Positions 8,201 to 18,410 are shown, numbered from the stretch's first letter. The stretch: DNA of 64,000 nucleotides from Corynebacterium yonathiae (GCF_022288805.1 NZ_JAKOPM010000002.1:186001-250000), one strand, 5' to 3'. A program made the numbers and translations. Notes: generated by a model from the letters alone, not told the origin.

Positions 8201-9459
8201 TGTGCTTTATCCTTTCGACGTGCTGCAACGCGTGCTACCGCACGCGGGAGCCCAGGCGCCGCCGCGTCGACGGCATCCCTTTTCTCATTATCCTTCATGC
8301 CAGCATCCGGCGCTGGCTTTTCTTCCCTGTAGATAGGCAACTCAATGGTGAATGTGGAACCCGTACCGGGCCGGGACCACAGTTTGATGTTGCCGCCATG
8401 GTTGGCCACCACGTGTTTAACAATTGCTAATCCTAGGCCAGTGCCTCCGGTCTGCCGCGACCGGGCTTGGTCTACGCGGAAGAAGCGCTCAAAAACACGT
8501 TTCTGGTCATCCGGTGCGATACCGATGCCGCGGTCCGTGACGCGGATGAGCACGACCCCGCCATCCACCACTTTTTGGGAGACCGATACCGGCATTTTCT
8601 CCGGCGAATAGTTAATCGCGTTGGAGACGAGGTTAGACAGTGCTGTTACCAGCAGGGATCGATCGCCTTTAACCTGCACGCCGACGGAGGCGCCGCGGTT
8701 GAGCTCGATGGAACGGGCCTCCGCAGCCAGTTGGTTGCGCGAGAGCGCTTCCTCGATGAGGTCATCGACGGCCAACGGTTCCATCTCTGGCAGCGCCTCG
8801 GCACCTTGCAGCTTGGACAAGGAGATGAGCTCGCTGACCATATCGGCCATGCGGTTGGCTTCCTTGTAGACTTTATTGCCAAAGTACTCCACGGTTTCCT
8901 GATCGCCGGGATCCTGCAAGAGGGCCTCGGCCAATAAAGCGATGCCACCGACGGGTGTCTTGAGCTCGTGGGAGACGTTCGCCACGAAGTCCCGGCGAGC
9001 TGATTCCATGCGGACGTTTTCGCTCTCATCGGTGCCGTAGATGATGACAAAGCGGCCGTCGTTAAGCGTCAGCGGCTTGATCACCGCCTTGAACTGCGTG
9101 ACGCGGTGGCCCGTACGGCGTTTGGGAATGGCCAGGTCGACGGTGCGGGTCTCCTTGTCTTCAAAGACCTCCTGCGCGGTCTGCCATACATCCGGATTCA
9201 CGGCGCGATCATGGACCAAGGACATCTCATGGGCGGCCGGATTGGACATGACGATTTCTTGGTTGCGGTCCAGCACCGCCAAGGCCGTCGGCGAACCTTG
9301 TACCGCCAAGTGCAGTACCTGGCTGACAGTCGTGACCTGGTTGGCCTCGGCATCGGTGGCCTGGCGGTAGTGAGCAATGCGACCGCGCAGCCAAGAAATA
9401 GCCGGCAGCGCCAGCCCACAGGCCACCACGCCGGCGACAAAGGAAAGAATCAATTCCAC
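8197..9459 (-). CDS. senX3: Sensor histidine kinase SenX3
   Basis: A 420-residue membrane sensor kinase. A single N-terminal hydrophobic segment is followed by a PAS-like region (about 45-145). The HisKA motif NVSHELKTPVGG has the phospho-His at residue 164. The HATPase domain has N, G1 and G2 boxes (LVSNAINYS, DRGIGI, GGTGLGLAIVKHV). It phosphorylates RegX3 encoded immediately downstream. The tail after the kinase core is charged and probably unstructured. In the C. glutamicum and M. tuberculosis equivalents it senses phosphate status together with the Pst system, which is not in this window. Confidence 0.94.
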   Translation of the reverse strand: MELILSFVAGVVACGLALPAISWLRGRIAHYRQATDAEANQVTTVSQVLHLAVQGSPTALAVLDRNQEIVMSNPAAHEMSLVHDRAVNPDVWQTAQEVFEDKETRTVDLAIPKRRTGHRVTQFKAVIKPLTLNDGRFVIIYGTDESENVRMESARRDFVANVSHELKTPVGGIALLAEALLQDPGDQETVEYFGNKVYKEANRMADMVSELISLSKLQGAEALPEMEPLAVDDLIEEALSRNQLAAEARSIELNRGASVGVQVKGDRSLLVTALSNLVSNAINYSPEKMPVSVSQKVVDGGVVLIRVTDRGIGIAPDDQKRVFERFFRVDQARSRQTGGTGLGLAIVKHVVANHGGNIKLWSRPGTGSTFTIELPIYREEKPAPDAGMKDNEKRDAVDAAAPGLPRAVARVAARRKDKAQ

Positions 9460-9481
9460 GTGTCCAGCCTATCCATCACAA

Positions 9482-9509
9482 AGTCCCCAGGGAATATTCC
9501 CCGGGGACT
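9482..9509 (-). terminator. Hairpin between gpmA and senX3
   Basis: 7-bp outer arms (9482-9488 with 9503-9509) enclose a second small palindrome centred on GAATATTC. It lies downstream of gpmA on the minus strand, with only a short T run, so it may slow rather than stop readthrough into senX3. Confidence 0.5.
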
Positions 9510-9522
9510 GTAGCGCAGTTTC

Positions 9523-10269
9523 TTACTTACCGCCCTGCGCAGCAACGGCAGCGGCGCCGGCGGCGGCAGCCTCCGGGTCCAGGTAGGTGCCGCCTGGGTT
9601 TACTACGGAGCCGTCCTCGGTGATCTCATAGACCAGCGGGATGCCGGTCGGGATATTCAGGCCAGCAATATCGTCATCGGAGATATTGTCCAGGTGCTTA
9701 ACCAGTGCGCGCAGGGAATTACCGTGCGCGGCGATGAGTACGGTCTCGCCTTTCTTAGCGCGTGGGAGGATTTCTTCTTCAAAGTACGGCACGAATCGGG
9801 CAACGACGTCCTTCAGGCACTCGGTCTGCGGGACCTTTTCTAGGTCCGCGTAGCGCGGGTCATTGGTCTGGGAGTACTCGGAGTCATCGGCCAGCTCCGG
9901 CGGGCGCGTGTCATAGGAGCGGCGCCATGCCATGAACTTTTCCTCACCGTATTCTTCCTTGGTCTCGGCCTTGTTCAGGCCCTGCAGGGCGCCGTAGTGG
10001 CGCTCGTTTAGGCGCCAATCACGCACCACTGGGATCCAGTGGCGGTCGGCGGCGTTGAGTGCGATATTTGCGGTACGGATAGCACGGCGTAGAAGAGAGG
10101 TATAGAGAACATCGGGCAGAACGCCTTCCTGCGCAAGCAGCTCACCGCCGCGCTTGGCTTCCGCCTCGCCTTTTTCGGTCAGATCTACATCCACCCAGCC
10201 AGTGAACTGGTTGGACTCGTTCCACTTGGATTGGCCATGGCGAAGAAGAATCAATTTTCCGTTAGTCAT
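9523..10269 (-). CDS. gpmA: 2,3-bisphosphoglycerate-dependent phosphoglycerate mutase
   Basis: Glycolytic and gluconeogenic interconversion of 3- and 2-phosphoglycerate. The histidine-phosphatase signature [15 protein letters not shown] has the phospho-acceptor His at residue 11. The second catalytic His is in [12 protein letters not shown]. The family loop [16 protein letters not shown] is intact. 248 residues, normal length for the dPGM class, with an Ala-rich C-terminal tail. It lies between mshA and senX3-regX3 on the same strand, the arrangement conserved in mycobacteria and corynebacteria. Confidence 0.97.
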   Translation of the reverse strand: MTNGKLILLRHGQSKWNESNQFTGWVDVDLTEKGEAEAKRGGELLAQEGVLPDVLYTSLLRRAIRTANIALNAADRHWIPVVRDWRLNERHYGALQGLNKAETKEEYGEEKFMAWRRSYDTRPPELADDSEYSQTNDPRYADLEKVPQTECLKDVVARFVPYFEEEILPRAKKGETVLIAAHGNSLRALVKHLDNISDDDIAGLNIPTGIPLVYEITEDGSVVNPGGTYLDPEAAAAGAAAVAAQGGK

Positions 10270-10308
10270 GCTCCTAGCATGCCACGAAATGACTACCGGC
10301 GTAAGGGT

Positions 10309-11574
10309 TTAATCCCCAATCGCCCGACGTTGGTGGCAGTCTGGGACCTCGATGCGGCTGGCCTCGTCATAGATTTCTACGAGCGCGGCGGCGGAGCTGG
10401 CCCAGCTAAAGCGCGCAGCGTGGGCGACGGCGGCTTCGCCCATGGCGATGCGCATGGGGTCGTCGTCAAGCAGGCGGGCTAGAGCATCGGCCCAGTCGGA
10501 CGGGTCATGCGAGTGCACCAGCAGGCCGGTCTCGCCGTCGGCCACGGCGATGGGCAGCCCGCCAACGGCGGCAGCAACCACCGGCGTGCCCGAGGCCTGG
10601 GCCTCTAGCGATACCAAGCCAAAGGACTCGTTATAGCTGGGCACCGCGACAATATCGGCCGCGCGGTAAACCCCCACCAGCTCCTCTGGCGGCCGAGCGC
10701 CCAGAAAACGCACGCGCTTATCGACGCCCAATTCATGCGCCAAATCTTTATACACCTCCGGCGCAGTATTTGCTCCCGATGGACCGCCGCAGATGACCAC
10801 GCGCAGGTTGCGGGCCGGCTCGCGGCGGAAGAGCTCGGCCGTGGCGCGAATGAGGACCTCTGGGCCCTTGAATTTTTGTAGGCGCCCCACAAAGGCAACC
10901 ACCTTGGTATGCAGTGGAATGCCCAGCTCGCGGCGGGAGCGCTCGGTATTGCGGTCCGTGCCTGGGGTAAAAAGCTCGACGTCGGCGCCGGGCGAGACCA
11001 CGCGAATGATGTCACACTCAGCATCGTAATGCTCGGCTAGGTCGCGGGCCTCCTGCTCGGTATTGACCACGAGCAGGTCCGCGTTATCCACCAATTGCTG
11101 CTCGCAGATGCGGCGGGCCTCGGACTCCAGGGTGTCATCCGCGGTCCGGGAGGCGTTTTTCACCGCGGCGAGGGTATGGGCCGTGTGGATGAGCGGGATG
11201 CCCCAGAGATCCCGCAGTAGCCAGCCCACCTGACCAGAGAGCCAATAGTGGGAGTGAATAAGGTCATATTTCTTGCCCTGCCACTTGGCAAATTGCACCA
11301 TGCCGCCCGCGAAAGCGGCCAGCTGGGTGGGCAGATCCTCTTTATCCAGGCCCTCGTACGGCCCAGCGACGATATTAATAACGCGCAGGTGGGGTTCAAC
11401 CTCAATGATTTCGCCCTGGCTAGGCCGCGTGGCGCGGGTGTAGACGTCCACCTCGATTCCCCGGCGAGCCAGTTGGCGCGCACTATTGAGGACGTAGACG
11501 TTCATGCCGCCAGCGTCCCCCGAGCCGGGCTGTTCAATCGGCGAGGTATGCATAGAGATCATGGCGATGCGCAT
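10309..11574 (-). CDS. mshA: D-inositol-3-phosphate glycosyltransferase (mycothiol synthesis)
   Basis: First step of mycothiol synthesis: transfer of GlcNAc from UDP-GlcNAc to 1-L-myo-inositol-1-phosphate. A GT-B fold of GT4 family: N-terminal [12 protein letters not shown], inositol-phosphate-binding region, and the C-terminal nucleotide motif with the E-x7-E pattern in [21 protein letters not shown] chose the ATG at 11574; an in-frame TTG lies three codons upstream, and the protein then starts [12 protein letters not shown] as is typical. It is divergent from the first acyl-CoA ligase gene. Mycothiol made here is the cofactor of the MscR enzyme at 42.7 kb. Confidence 0.95.
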   Translation of the reverse strand: MRIAMISMHTSPIEQPGSGDAGGMNVYVLNSARQLARRGIEVDVYTRATRPSQGEIIEVEPHLRVINIVAGPYEGLDKEDLPTQLAAFAGGMVQFAKWQGKKYDLIHSHYWLSGQVGWLLRDLWGIPLIHTAHTLAAVKNASRTADDTLESEARRICEQQLVDNADLLVVNTEQEARDLAEHYDAECDIIRVVSPGADVELFTPGTDRNTERSRRELGIPLHTKVVAFVGRLQKFKGPEVLIRATAELFRREPARNLRVVICGGPSGANTAPEVYKDLAHELGVDKRVRFLGARPPEELVGVYRAADIVAVPSYNESFGLVSLEAQASGTPVVAAAVGGLPIAVADGETGLLVHSHDPSDWADALARLLDDDPMRIAMGEAAVAHAARFSWASSAAALVEIYDEASRIEVPDCHQRRAIGD

Positions 11575-11641
11575 GGCGCACAATTCTACCGGCGCTATAC
11601 TGGCCCCTGCCAGAAACCTACGCTACCGAAAGGTAATAGTT

Positions 11642-13357
11642 TTGTCCGCATACGAATCACAGGCTTGGCTCCAGTATTACCCGGAATGGACACCGCATAC
11701 GCTGGACTATGGCGATACCACGCTGCTAGATATTTATGACAACAACCTGAAAGTCAACGCGGATCGGCCGGCAACCTATTTCTTTGGCCGTACGCAGTCC
11801 TATGCTGAGCTAGACCGCCAGGTTCGCGCTGCGGCCGCAGGTTTGAAGGCCTTCGGCGTGCGGCCAGGTGACCGCGTAGCCATCGTCGCACCCAACTCGC
11901 CGCAGTACATCGCGGCGTTTTATGCCATTCTGAAGCTCGGTGCGCAGGTGGTGCTGCACAACCCACTCTACACCGCCCATGAGCTGGAAGGACTCTTCCA
12001 AGATCACGGCGCGCGCATCGCCATCGCTTGGGACAAGGCCGCGCCCACGCTGGAGAAGCTGCGCGCGACCACCAACCTGGAAACGGTCGTGTCCATCAAT
12101 ATGATCAACGCCATGCCCACCCTGCAGCGCGCCGCTTTGCGCTTGCCTATCCCGCCACTTAAGTCCAAACGCGAACAGCTTTCTTCCCCGGCACCAAATA
12201 CCGTGCCGTGGGAGACCTTAGTGGGCAACGCAATCGGTGGCGACGGCAGCGATATCACCACGCCGGAAGACGTGGATAAGGACACCATCGCGCTCATCAT
12301 GTATACCTCTGGCACCACCGGCGCCCCGAAGGGCGCCATGCTGTCACACGGAAACTTATTTTCCAACCTCCTGCAGGGCAAGGCGTGGGTACCGGGCTTG
12401 GGTGATAAGCCGGAGCGCATGCTCGCTGCCCTCCCCTTCTTCCATGCTTATGGCCTGACCATGAACGTGACCCTGGCGCAGTTTATCGGCGGCGAGCTAG
12501 TCATGCTGCCTAAGCCGGATATGTCGCTCATCATGCAGCTGATGAAGAAGCACACCCCGACCTGGGTGCCGGGTGTACCAACGCTCTACGAGCGAATCAT
12601 CAAAGCCGCCGACGAGCAGCAGATTCCTATCAAGGGCGTGCGCGCAGCCTTCTCCGGCGCTTCTACCTTGCCTTCGGACACGGTCAAGAAGTGGGAGGAC
12701 TACACCGGTGGCCTCTTGGTGGAAGGCTACGGCCTGACCGAATGCTCACCCATCATCGTAGGCAACCCTATGAGCACCGACCGCCGCCCCGGCTACGTCG
12801 GCATCCCCTTCCCGGATACCGAGGTGCGCATCGCCAACCCAGATAACCTCGATGAAACCCAGCCCGATGGCACCGAAGGCGAAGTTTTGGCGCGAGGTCC
12901 ACAGATTTTCAAGGGCTACCTCAATAACGAAGAGGCCACCGAGGCCGCATTCCACGGCGAGTGGTTCCGCACCGGCGACATGGGCGTCATGGAAGAAGAT
13001 GGCTTCATCCGCCTAGTCAGCCGTATCAAAGAAATCATCATCACCGGCGGCTTCAACGTGTATCCGGGCGAGGTGGAAGAAATCTTGCGCGAGCACCCGA
13101 GCATTGATGACGTCGCCGTGGTGGGCCGGCCGCGCGAAGATGGCTCCGAGGACGTCGTGGCCTGCCTCGACTTGGCCGATGGCGCCGCACTTGACCCGGA
13201 GGGGCTCAAGGAATACTGCCGCGAGCGCCTTACCCGCTACAAGGTCCCGCGCACCTTCTACCACTTTGAGGAGCTGGCCAAGGATCAAATGGGCAAGATC
13301 CGCCGCCGCGAAGTCCAGGCAGACCTTATCCGCCGCCTCGAGGCCGAACAGAACTAA
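11642..13357 (+). CDS. Long-chain fatty-acid-CoA ligase (FadD-like), copy 1
   Basis: ANL-superfamily acyl-CoA synthetase of 571 residues: ATP-dependent activation of a fatty acid to acyl-AMP, then acyl-CoA. Motifs are the P-loop MYTSGTTGAPKGAML, the adenylate motif EGYGLTECSP, the hinge region RTGDMGVMEEDGF and the C-terminal catalytic lysine in QMGKIRRREV. I chose the TTG at 11642: GAAAGG lies eight bases upstream, and the N-terminus SAYESQAWLQYYPEWTPHTL then aligns with copy 2. It is the first of three tandem paralogues. Chain-length preference cannot be read. Confidence 0.92.
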   Translation: MSAYESQAWLQYYPEWTPHTLDYGDTTLLDIYDNNLKVNADRPATYFFGRTQSYAELDRQVRAAAAGLKAFGVRPGDRVAIVAPNSPQYIAAFYAILKLGAQVVLHNPLYTAHELEGLFQDHGARIAIAWDKAAPTLEKLRATTNLETVVSINMINAMPTLQRAALRLPIPPLKSKREQLSSPAPNTVPWETLVGNAIGGDGSDITTPEDVDKDTIALIMYTSGTTGAPKGAMLSHGNLFSNLLQGKAWVPGLGDKPERMLAALPFFHAYGLTMNVTLAQFIGGELVMLPKPDMSLIMQLMKKHTPTWVPGVPTLYERIIKAADEQQIPIKGVRAAFSGASTLPSDTVKKWEDYTGGLLVEGYGLTECSPIIVGNPMSTDRRPGYVGIPFPDTEVRIANPDNLDETQPDGTEGEVLARGPQIFKGYLNNEEATEAAFHGEWFRTGDMGVMEEDGFIRLVSRIKEIIITGGFNVYPGEVEEILREHPSIDDVAVVGRPREDGSEDVVACLDLADGAALDPEGLKEYCRERLTRYKVPRTFYHFEELAKDQMGKIRRREVQADLIRRLEAEQN

Positions 13358-13358
13358 C

Positions 13359-13844
13359 ATGTTCCGCCTCATCGATAGCCCCCTCGGACCCCTGCGCTTG
13401 CAGGCGAGCCCGCGGGGGCTTTCCCGCGTCGACATCACTGCGGCCAGCACCCCGCTGGAAGCGGTGGACGGTGTGAAAGAAGGGGGCATCGAAAAGCGCA
13501 GCGCGGACGTGCTCGACGCCGCCCAAGCACAGCTCGCGGAGTATTTCGCCGGCCAGCGCCGCGCCTTCGAGCTGCCCCTCGACCCGCCTGCGACGACCGA
13601 CTTTCGCGCCGCGGTGCACGCGCAGCTAACGGAGATTGGCTATGGGGAGACGGTTACTTATCGCGACGTCGCCAAGATGCTCGGCCGGCCCGGCGCGACG
13701 CGGGCCGTGGGCAGCGCGTGCGGCGCCAATCCCCTGCTCATTGTGCGGCCGTGCCACCGGGTGCTGCGTAGCGATGGCGGGCTCGGTGGCTACGCGGGCG
13801 GGCTAGCTGCCAAACGATTTTTGCTGGCACTGGAAGAAATCTAG
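13359..13844 (+). CDS. ogt: Methylated-DNA-protein cysteine methyltransferase
   Basis: Suicidal repair of O6-alkylguanine by transfer of the alkyl group to a cysteine. 161 residues, single-domain Ogt/MGMT form. The active-site motif VRPCHRVL is intact, as are the upstream helix-turn-helix segment (YGETVTYRDVAKMLGRPGATRAVG) residues and the C-terminal GGYAGGLAAKRFLLALE. It starts one base after the stop of the first acyl-CoA ligase, so it is translated from the same transcript. A DNA repair gene between two acyl-CoA ligases has no obvious pathway logic. Confidence 0.94.
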   Translation: MFRLIDSPLGPLRLQASPRGLSRVDITAASTPLEAVDGVKEGGIEKRSADVLDAAQAQLAEYFAGQRRAFELPLDPPATTDFRAAVHAQLTEIGYGETVTYRDVAKMLGRPGATRAVGSACGANPLLIVRPCHRVLRSDGGLGGYAGGLAAKRFLLALEEI

Positions 13845-13915
13845 AAGGATTCTTTCCGTTTGAGATAAACTATCCCCTCAGAAATAGTTTTTGTAGCCAA
13901 ACGAAAGGTTTTCGC

Positions 13916-15625
13916 GTGTCCGCTTCCCCCTCCCAAGCCTGGCTTCAGCACTACAGCGACTGGACCCCACACACGCTGGACTACGGCGATAAGACCATCG
14001 TCGACTACTACCGCAATAACCTGCGGGTCAACGCCAATAAATCCGCCACCTATTTCTTCGGGCGCACGCAAACCTACGGGGAGCTCGATAGCCAGGTGCG
14101 CGCCGCTGCGGCCGGGCTGAAGGCCTTTGGCATTCGCCCGGGCGATAAGGTTGCCATCATTCTTCCCAACTGCCCCCAGCACATCGCCGCCTTTTATGCG
14201 GTCCAACTACTCGGCGCCACCGTGGTCGAGCACAACCCGCTTTATACCGCCCCGGAGTTGGAAGGCCTACTCAATGACCATGGCGCGCGCGTAGCTATCG
14301 CCTGGGATAAGACCGCCTCCACGCTAGAAAAGCTGCGCTCGACGACCCCACTAGAGACCATCATCTCCGTCAATATGGTAGATGCCATGCCTCCGCTCAA
14401 GCGCCTCGCGCTGCGCCTGCCCATCCCACCGCTGGCTGCCAAACGAGAGCAGCTGACCACCCCTGCCCCCAATACCGTGGAATGGTCCACGCTCATCGGC
14501 GCGGCCATCGGCGGCGACGGCACGGACCTCGATTTCCCCGAGATCTCCCAGGACGATATCGCGCTCATCCTCTACACCTCCGGCACCACCGGCAAGCCCA
14601 AGGGCGCGTTGCTCTCGCATGGCAATCTCATTGCCAATGCCATCCAAGGCAAAGCCTGGGTACCGCAGATGGGCAAACAACAAGAGCGCTTCCTCGCAGC
14701 GCTGCCCATCTTCCATGCCTATGGCATGACCACGCTGTGTATCTTCAGCATCTACCTGGGCGCCGAGCTCATCCTGCTTCCCTCGCCGCAGATGCCGCTC
14801 ATCCTGGACATCCTAAAGAAGCGCACTCCCACCTGGCTGCCCGGCGTGCCCACCCTCTACCAGAAGATCATGGACGCGGCCGAAGAAAAAGACGTTGACT
14901 TAAGCGGCATTCGCAACGCCTTTTCCGGCGCGGCCACGCTGCCCATAGAAATTGTGGAGCGCTGGGAAACCCTGACCGGTGGACGGCTCGTGGAGGGCTT
15001 CGGCATGACGGAAACCTCCCCGGTCCTCACCGCCAACCCCATGAATGGCAAGCACCGCCCCGGCTATGTGGGCGTGCCCTTCCCGGATACGGAGGTGCGC
15101 ATCGCCAACCCCGATAACTTGGATGAAACCCAACCCGATGGCCAGCCGGGCGAGATGCTCGCGCGCGGTCCGCAAATTTTCCAGGGCTATTTTGGCAATG
15201 CCGCTGCCACCGAAAAGACTTTCCACAATGGCTGGTTCCGCACCGGCGATATGGCACTGATGGAACCGGATGGCTATATCAAGCTGGTCAGCCGCATCAA
15301 AGAAATCATCATCACCGGTGGTTTCAACGTGTATCCCGCCGAAGTGGAAGAGGCCATTGCCCAGCACCCCGATGTGGTGGACGTCGCCGCCGTGGGTCGC
15401 CCCCGCCAGGATGGTTCGGAGGACGTCGTTGGCTGCGTCACCCTGCGCGATGGCGCCGTGCTTGATCCCGAGGGATTGAAGGAATTCTGCCGCGAGCGCC
15501 TTACCCGCTACAAGGTCCCGCGCACGTTCTATCACTTTGAGGATTTGGCGCGCGACCACTTGGGCAAAATCCGCCGGCACCAGGTGCGCAAGGACCTACT
15601 CGAGCTGCTGGGGGCAAAGGCCTAA
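13916..15625 (+). CDS. Long-chain fatty-acid-CoA ligase (FadD-like), copy 2
   Basis: ANL acyl-CoA synthetase, 569 residues, closely similar to copy 1 over its whole length. Motifs are LYTSGTTGKPKGALLSHGN, EGFGMTETSP, RTGDMALMEPDGY and the catalytic-lysine segment HLGKIRRHQV. GTG start with GAAAGG nine bases upstream. A 71-base spacer after ogt holds an A/T-rich stretch that may be a separate promoter. Some C-terminal segments are identical in DNA to copy 1, including third codon positions, for example 39 bases at 15486-15524. This suggests recent duplication or gene conversion. Confidence 0.92.
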   Translation: MSASPSQAWLQHYSDWTPHTLDYGDKTIVDYYRNNLRVNANKSATYFFGRTQTYGELDSQVRAAAAGLKAFGIRPGDKVAIILPNCPQHIAAFYAVQLLGATVVEHNPLYTAPELEGLLNDHGARVAIAWDKTASTLEKLRSTTPLETIISVNMVDAMPPLKRLALRLPIPPLAAKREQLTTPAPNTVEWSTLIGAAIGGDGTDLDFPEISQDDIALILYTSGTTGKPKGALLSHGNLIANAIQGKAWVPQMGKQQERFLAALPIFHAYGMTTLCIFSIYLGAELILLPSPQMPLILDILKKRTPTWLPGVPTLYQKIMDAAEEKDVDLSGIRNAFSGAATLPIEIVERWETLTGGRLVEGFGMTETSPVLTANPMNGKHRPGYVGVPFPDTEVRIANPDNLDETQPDGQPGEMLARGPQIFQGYFGNAAATEKTFHNGWFRTGDMALMEPDGYIKLVSRIKEIIITGGFNVYPAEVEEAIAQHPDVVDVAAVGRPRQDGSEDVVGCVTLRDGAVLDPEGLKEFCRERLTRYKVPRTFYHFEDLARDHLGKIRRHQVRKDLLELLGAKA

Positions 15626-15636
15626 ACTTATCGGCT

Positions 15637-17175
15637 ATGGCAGAAATTCACTATGGCGCTACCTTGACGGATTTCCTTAAGGCGGCCGTCGCCAAGTTTC
15701 CACAGCGCCCGGCCACCTACTTCGCCGGCCACACGCTAACCTATAGCGAGCTCGATGCCCAGGTGGCGGCCGCGGCCGGCGCCTTGCGCGAGAAAGGCGT
15801 GCGCCCCGCCGACCGGGTAGCACTCCTACTGCCTAATTGCCCGCAACACGTGGTGGCGTTCTTTGCCATCCTGCGCCTGGGCGCGGTGGTGGTGGAGCAT
15901 AACCCGCGCTATACCGCGCACGAGCTCGCCCCGCTGCTCGCCCATCATGGCGCCCGCGTGGCCATTGCCTGGGAGGACATTGCCCCCACCGTTTCCGCGC
16001 AGGTAGCGACCACCATCTCCGTCTCCCTCACCCAGCCGCTTCCCCTCTCCGGTGCCCCGGTGGAACCGCACCCGGCCACGCTTGCCGACGCCGCCCTTAT
16101 CCTCTACACCTCCGGCACCACCGCCCGCCCCAAGGGCGTGGTCTTAACCCATGGCAACCTCGCCGCCAACTGCCTACAGCTAGAAACTCAGGCGCCACTG
16201 CGCCCCGGCCAGGAGCGCTTCTTGGCCGCTTTGCCCATGTTCCATTCCTATGGCCTGACGATGAGCGTGCTGCTCGCGGTGCGCTGCGCGGCCGAGATTA
16301 TCCTGCTTGCCGCCCCACACACCGATGCAGTTACGGATGCTCTTGCCACCCGCCGCCCCACCTGGATGCCGGGCGTGCCGACCATCTACGAGCGCGCCAT
16401 GGCAGCCACGCCCACAGACGCCGCCGCAGTTGGTGCCGACGTGCCCACAGACCTCGGTGGGGTGCGCTATTCCATCTCGGGCGCGGCTTCTCTCCCCTCG
16501 CGCATCATCGAGCCATGGGAGAAGCGCACCGGCGGCATGCTGGTGGAAGGCTACGGGCTTACGGAAACCTCTCCCGTGCTGACCATCAATCCCCTTGATG
16601 ACACCCGGCGCGCCGGCACCATCGGCCTGCCGCTGCCGGATACGCAGCTGCGCATCGGCGATCCTGCCGATCTCAGCCGCACCCAACCAGATGGCGTGGC
16701 TGGTGAGATCCTCGCCCGCGGCCCGCAGGTTTTTGGCGGCTACCTTGCCGACGCCCCCGCTACCGCAGCCGCCTTCCATGAAGGTTGGTTCCGCACCGGA
16801 GACATGGGCGTGCGCGAGCCCGATGGCCATATCCGGTTGGTGGGCCGAATCAAGGAAATCATCATCACCGGCGGCTTCAATGTTTATCCCGGCGAGGTCG
16901 AGGAAGCCTTAACCTCCCACCCCGACATCTCCCAGGCCGCGGTCGTAGGCATTCCCCGCTCCGATGGATCTGAGGACGTCGCCGCCTGCGTGGTCCTCGC
17001 CCCCGGCGTGCGGCTCGATGAGTACGCCTTGCGCGAGCATTGCCGCGGGCTGCTGGCGCGCTATAAGGTCCCGCAGCGATTCTTTGCCATGGATAAGCTG
17101 GCTGGAGATCAGCTAGGCAAGCTGCGCCGCAGAGACGTCCAGCGGGATCTGCTCACGCTACTCAACCAAGGCTAG
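15637..17175 (+). CDS. Acyl-CoA ligase (FadD-like), copy 3, more divergent
   Basis: Third tandem ANL-superfamily ligase, 512 residues. Core motifs are LYTSGTTARPKGVVLTHGN, EGYGLTETSP, RTGDMGVREPDGH and the C-terminal QLGKLRRRDV lysine. It is about 55 residues shorter than copies 1 and 2. The difference is at the N-terminus, which lacks the SQAWLQ segment, and in the region between the first and second substrate-binding blocks. It starts 11 bases after copy 2, so is in the same operon. Its stop overlaps the stop of the convergent YihY gene by four bases. Confidence 0.9.
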   Translation: MAEIHYGATLTDFLKAAVAKFPQRPATYFAGHTLTYSELDAQVAAAAGALREKGVRPADRVALLLPNCPQHVVAFFAILRLGAVVVEHNPRYTAHELAPLLAHHGARVAIAWEDIAPTVSAQVATTISVSLTQPLPLSGAPVEPHPATLADAALILYTSGTTARPKGVVLTHGNLAANCLQLETQAPLRPGQERFLAALPMFHSYGLTMSVLLAVRCAAEIILLAAPHTDAVTDALATRRPTWMPGVPTIYERAMAATPTDAAAVGADVPTDLGGVRYSISGAASLPSRIIEPWEKRTGGMLVEGYGLTETSPVLTINPLDDTRRAGTIGLPLPDTQLRIGDPADLSRTQPDGVAGEILARGPQVFGGYLADAPATAAAFHEGWFRTGDMGVREPDGHIRLVGRIKEIIITGGFNVYPGEVEEALTSHPDISQAAVVGIPRSDGSEDVAACVVLAPGVRLDEYALREHCRGLLARYKVPQRFFAMDKLAGDQLGKLRRRDVQRDLLTLLNQG

Positions 17176-18410
17176 CCCTCTTCGCGATCTTCCCGGCGCA
17201 CTGCCTGTTCATAGATACGCTCGGAACGCTCCTCTAAATCGTGCTGGGCACGGGCTTGGGCTCTAGCGGCGGCATCGGAACGCGGCGGAGCTTGGATATG
17301 CCGCGCGGCGCGTAGGCCCAATTGCAGCTCCTTGGCGCGCAGAATCTCCGCATCGATCTTGATGCCCAAAATGAGCATCGTATTCGATAGCCACACGGCC
17401 ATAAATACGGCCATGATGAGGCTGAAGGCGCCATAAACGCTGGCACCAGCAAAGCGCTGTGTATACAGCGCGAATGCTCCCCACACCACCACATTGGTGC
17501 TAAGCGCCACTACGGATCCGAGAGTAATCCAGCGAAAGCGCGCCGGCCGCACATTCGGGGAAAAGTGGTACAGGATGGCAATCAACGTCAGCACTATCAC
17601 CACAGTGAGCGGGAAGCGCAGCCAATTCCACACCGGCATGAATATCCCGCCCAAAAAGTCCGCGGTACCTTGCATGTCCAGCTTTCCGGCCAGCGGTTCG
17701 ACCGCACCGCTCACGATGGTATCGCGCAGCAAGTTAGCAAAGAGCACGGTGACCGCGCCGATGACCAGGACGATGGTAAGCCCCCACATGAGCGCCCAGG
17801 TGCGGATAATCCCGCGGCCCTCCACTCGCCCGTAGACGGTATTGGCGGTGCGCGAGAAGGCACGTACGTAGGCCGAGGCGGAAAAAAGCGAAACCAGTAC
17901 GGATACCACCAGCGCGAAGGTGCCTTGGGCGGCAGAACCGATGATGGAGCCCACGAGTTTTTCGGCCTGCTCCGTCATGGAACTAGGAACGTAATCCGCA
18001 ATGAACTGTGAGGTTAATTCGTGTATCTCGGTGCGCCGAGAAGAAAAGATGAGTGTGGCTATCGAATAGGCCGCGAGCACCGTAGGAGCAAAGGCCATGA
18101 GCGTGAAGTATGTCATCGTGGCGGCGCGATCCATCAAGGCATCATGGAAGAAGTCCGCCCACACGCGTCGGATGACCAGCCCCCAGCTTTCCTTGCGCAG
18201 GCGGTTGCCGCGGGCCAGGGGATCTACCTCATCGGTGTGGCCCTCAATTTTGATCACGGTCGGCGCGGTACTCGGCACGATCTTATCCGCGCCTTCATAG
18301 ACGGATTCGCTAGCCGGAGTGGCCGCGGCGCTCGGTGGTTCGCCGGAAGACGAATTGCCAGGGGTGTGTGCGGCGCCGGGGACCTCGGCGGCGTCGTCCA
18401 GTGTGCTCAT
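17172..18410 (-). CDS. YihY/BrkB family inner-membrane protein
   Basis: A 412-residue membrane protein of the YihY/BrkB (formerly RNase BN) family. The first 90 residues are polar and Pro/Ser/Glu-rich. About six hydrophobic segments follow, including the family segment RAATMTYFTLMAFAPTVLAA and the later GASVYGAFSLIMAVFMAVWL. The C-terminal 50 residues are charged and predicted helical. Role unknown: members have been proposed as transporters or envelope proteins; the old nuclease label is discredited. It diverges from luxS. Confidence 0.88.
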   Translation of the reverse strand: MSTLDDAAEVPGAAHTPGNSSSGEPPSAAATPASESVYEGADKIVPSTAPTVIKIEGHTDEVDPLARGNRLRKESWGLVIRRVWADFFHDALMDRAATMTYFTLMAFAPTVLAAYSIATLIFSSRRTEIHELTSQFIADYVPSSMTEQAEKLVGSIIGSAAQGTFALVVSVLVSLFSASAYVRAFSRTANTVYGRVEGRGIIRTWALMWGLTIVLVIGAVTVLFANLLRDTIVSGAVEPLAGKLDMQGTADFLGGIFMPVWNWLRFPLTVVIVLTLIAILYHFSPNVRPARFRWITLGSVVALSTNVVVWGAFALYTQRFAGASVYGAFSLIMAVFMAVWLSNTMLILGIKIDAEILRAKELQLGLRAARHIQAPPRSDAAARAQARAQHDLEERSERIYEQAVRREDREEG

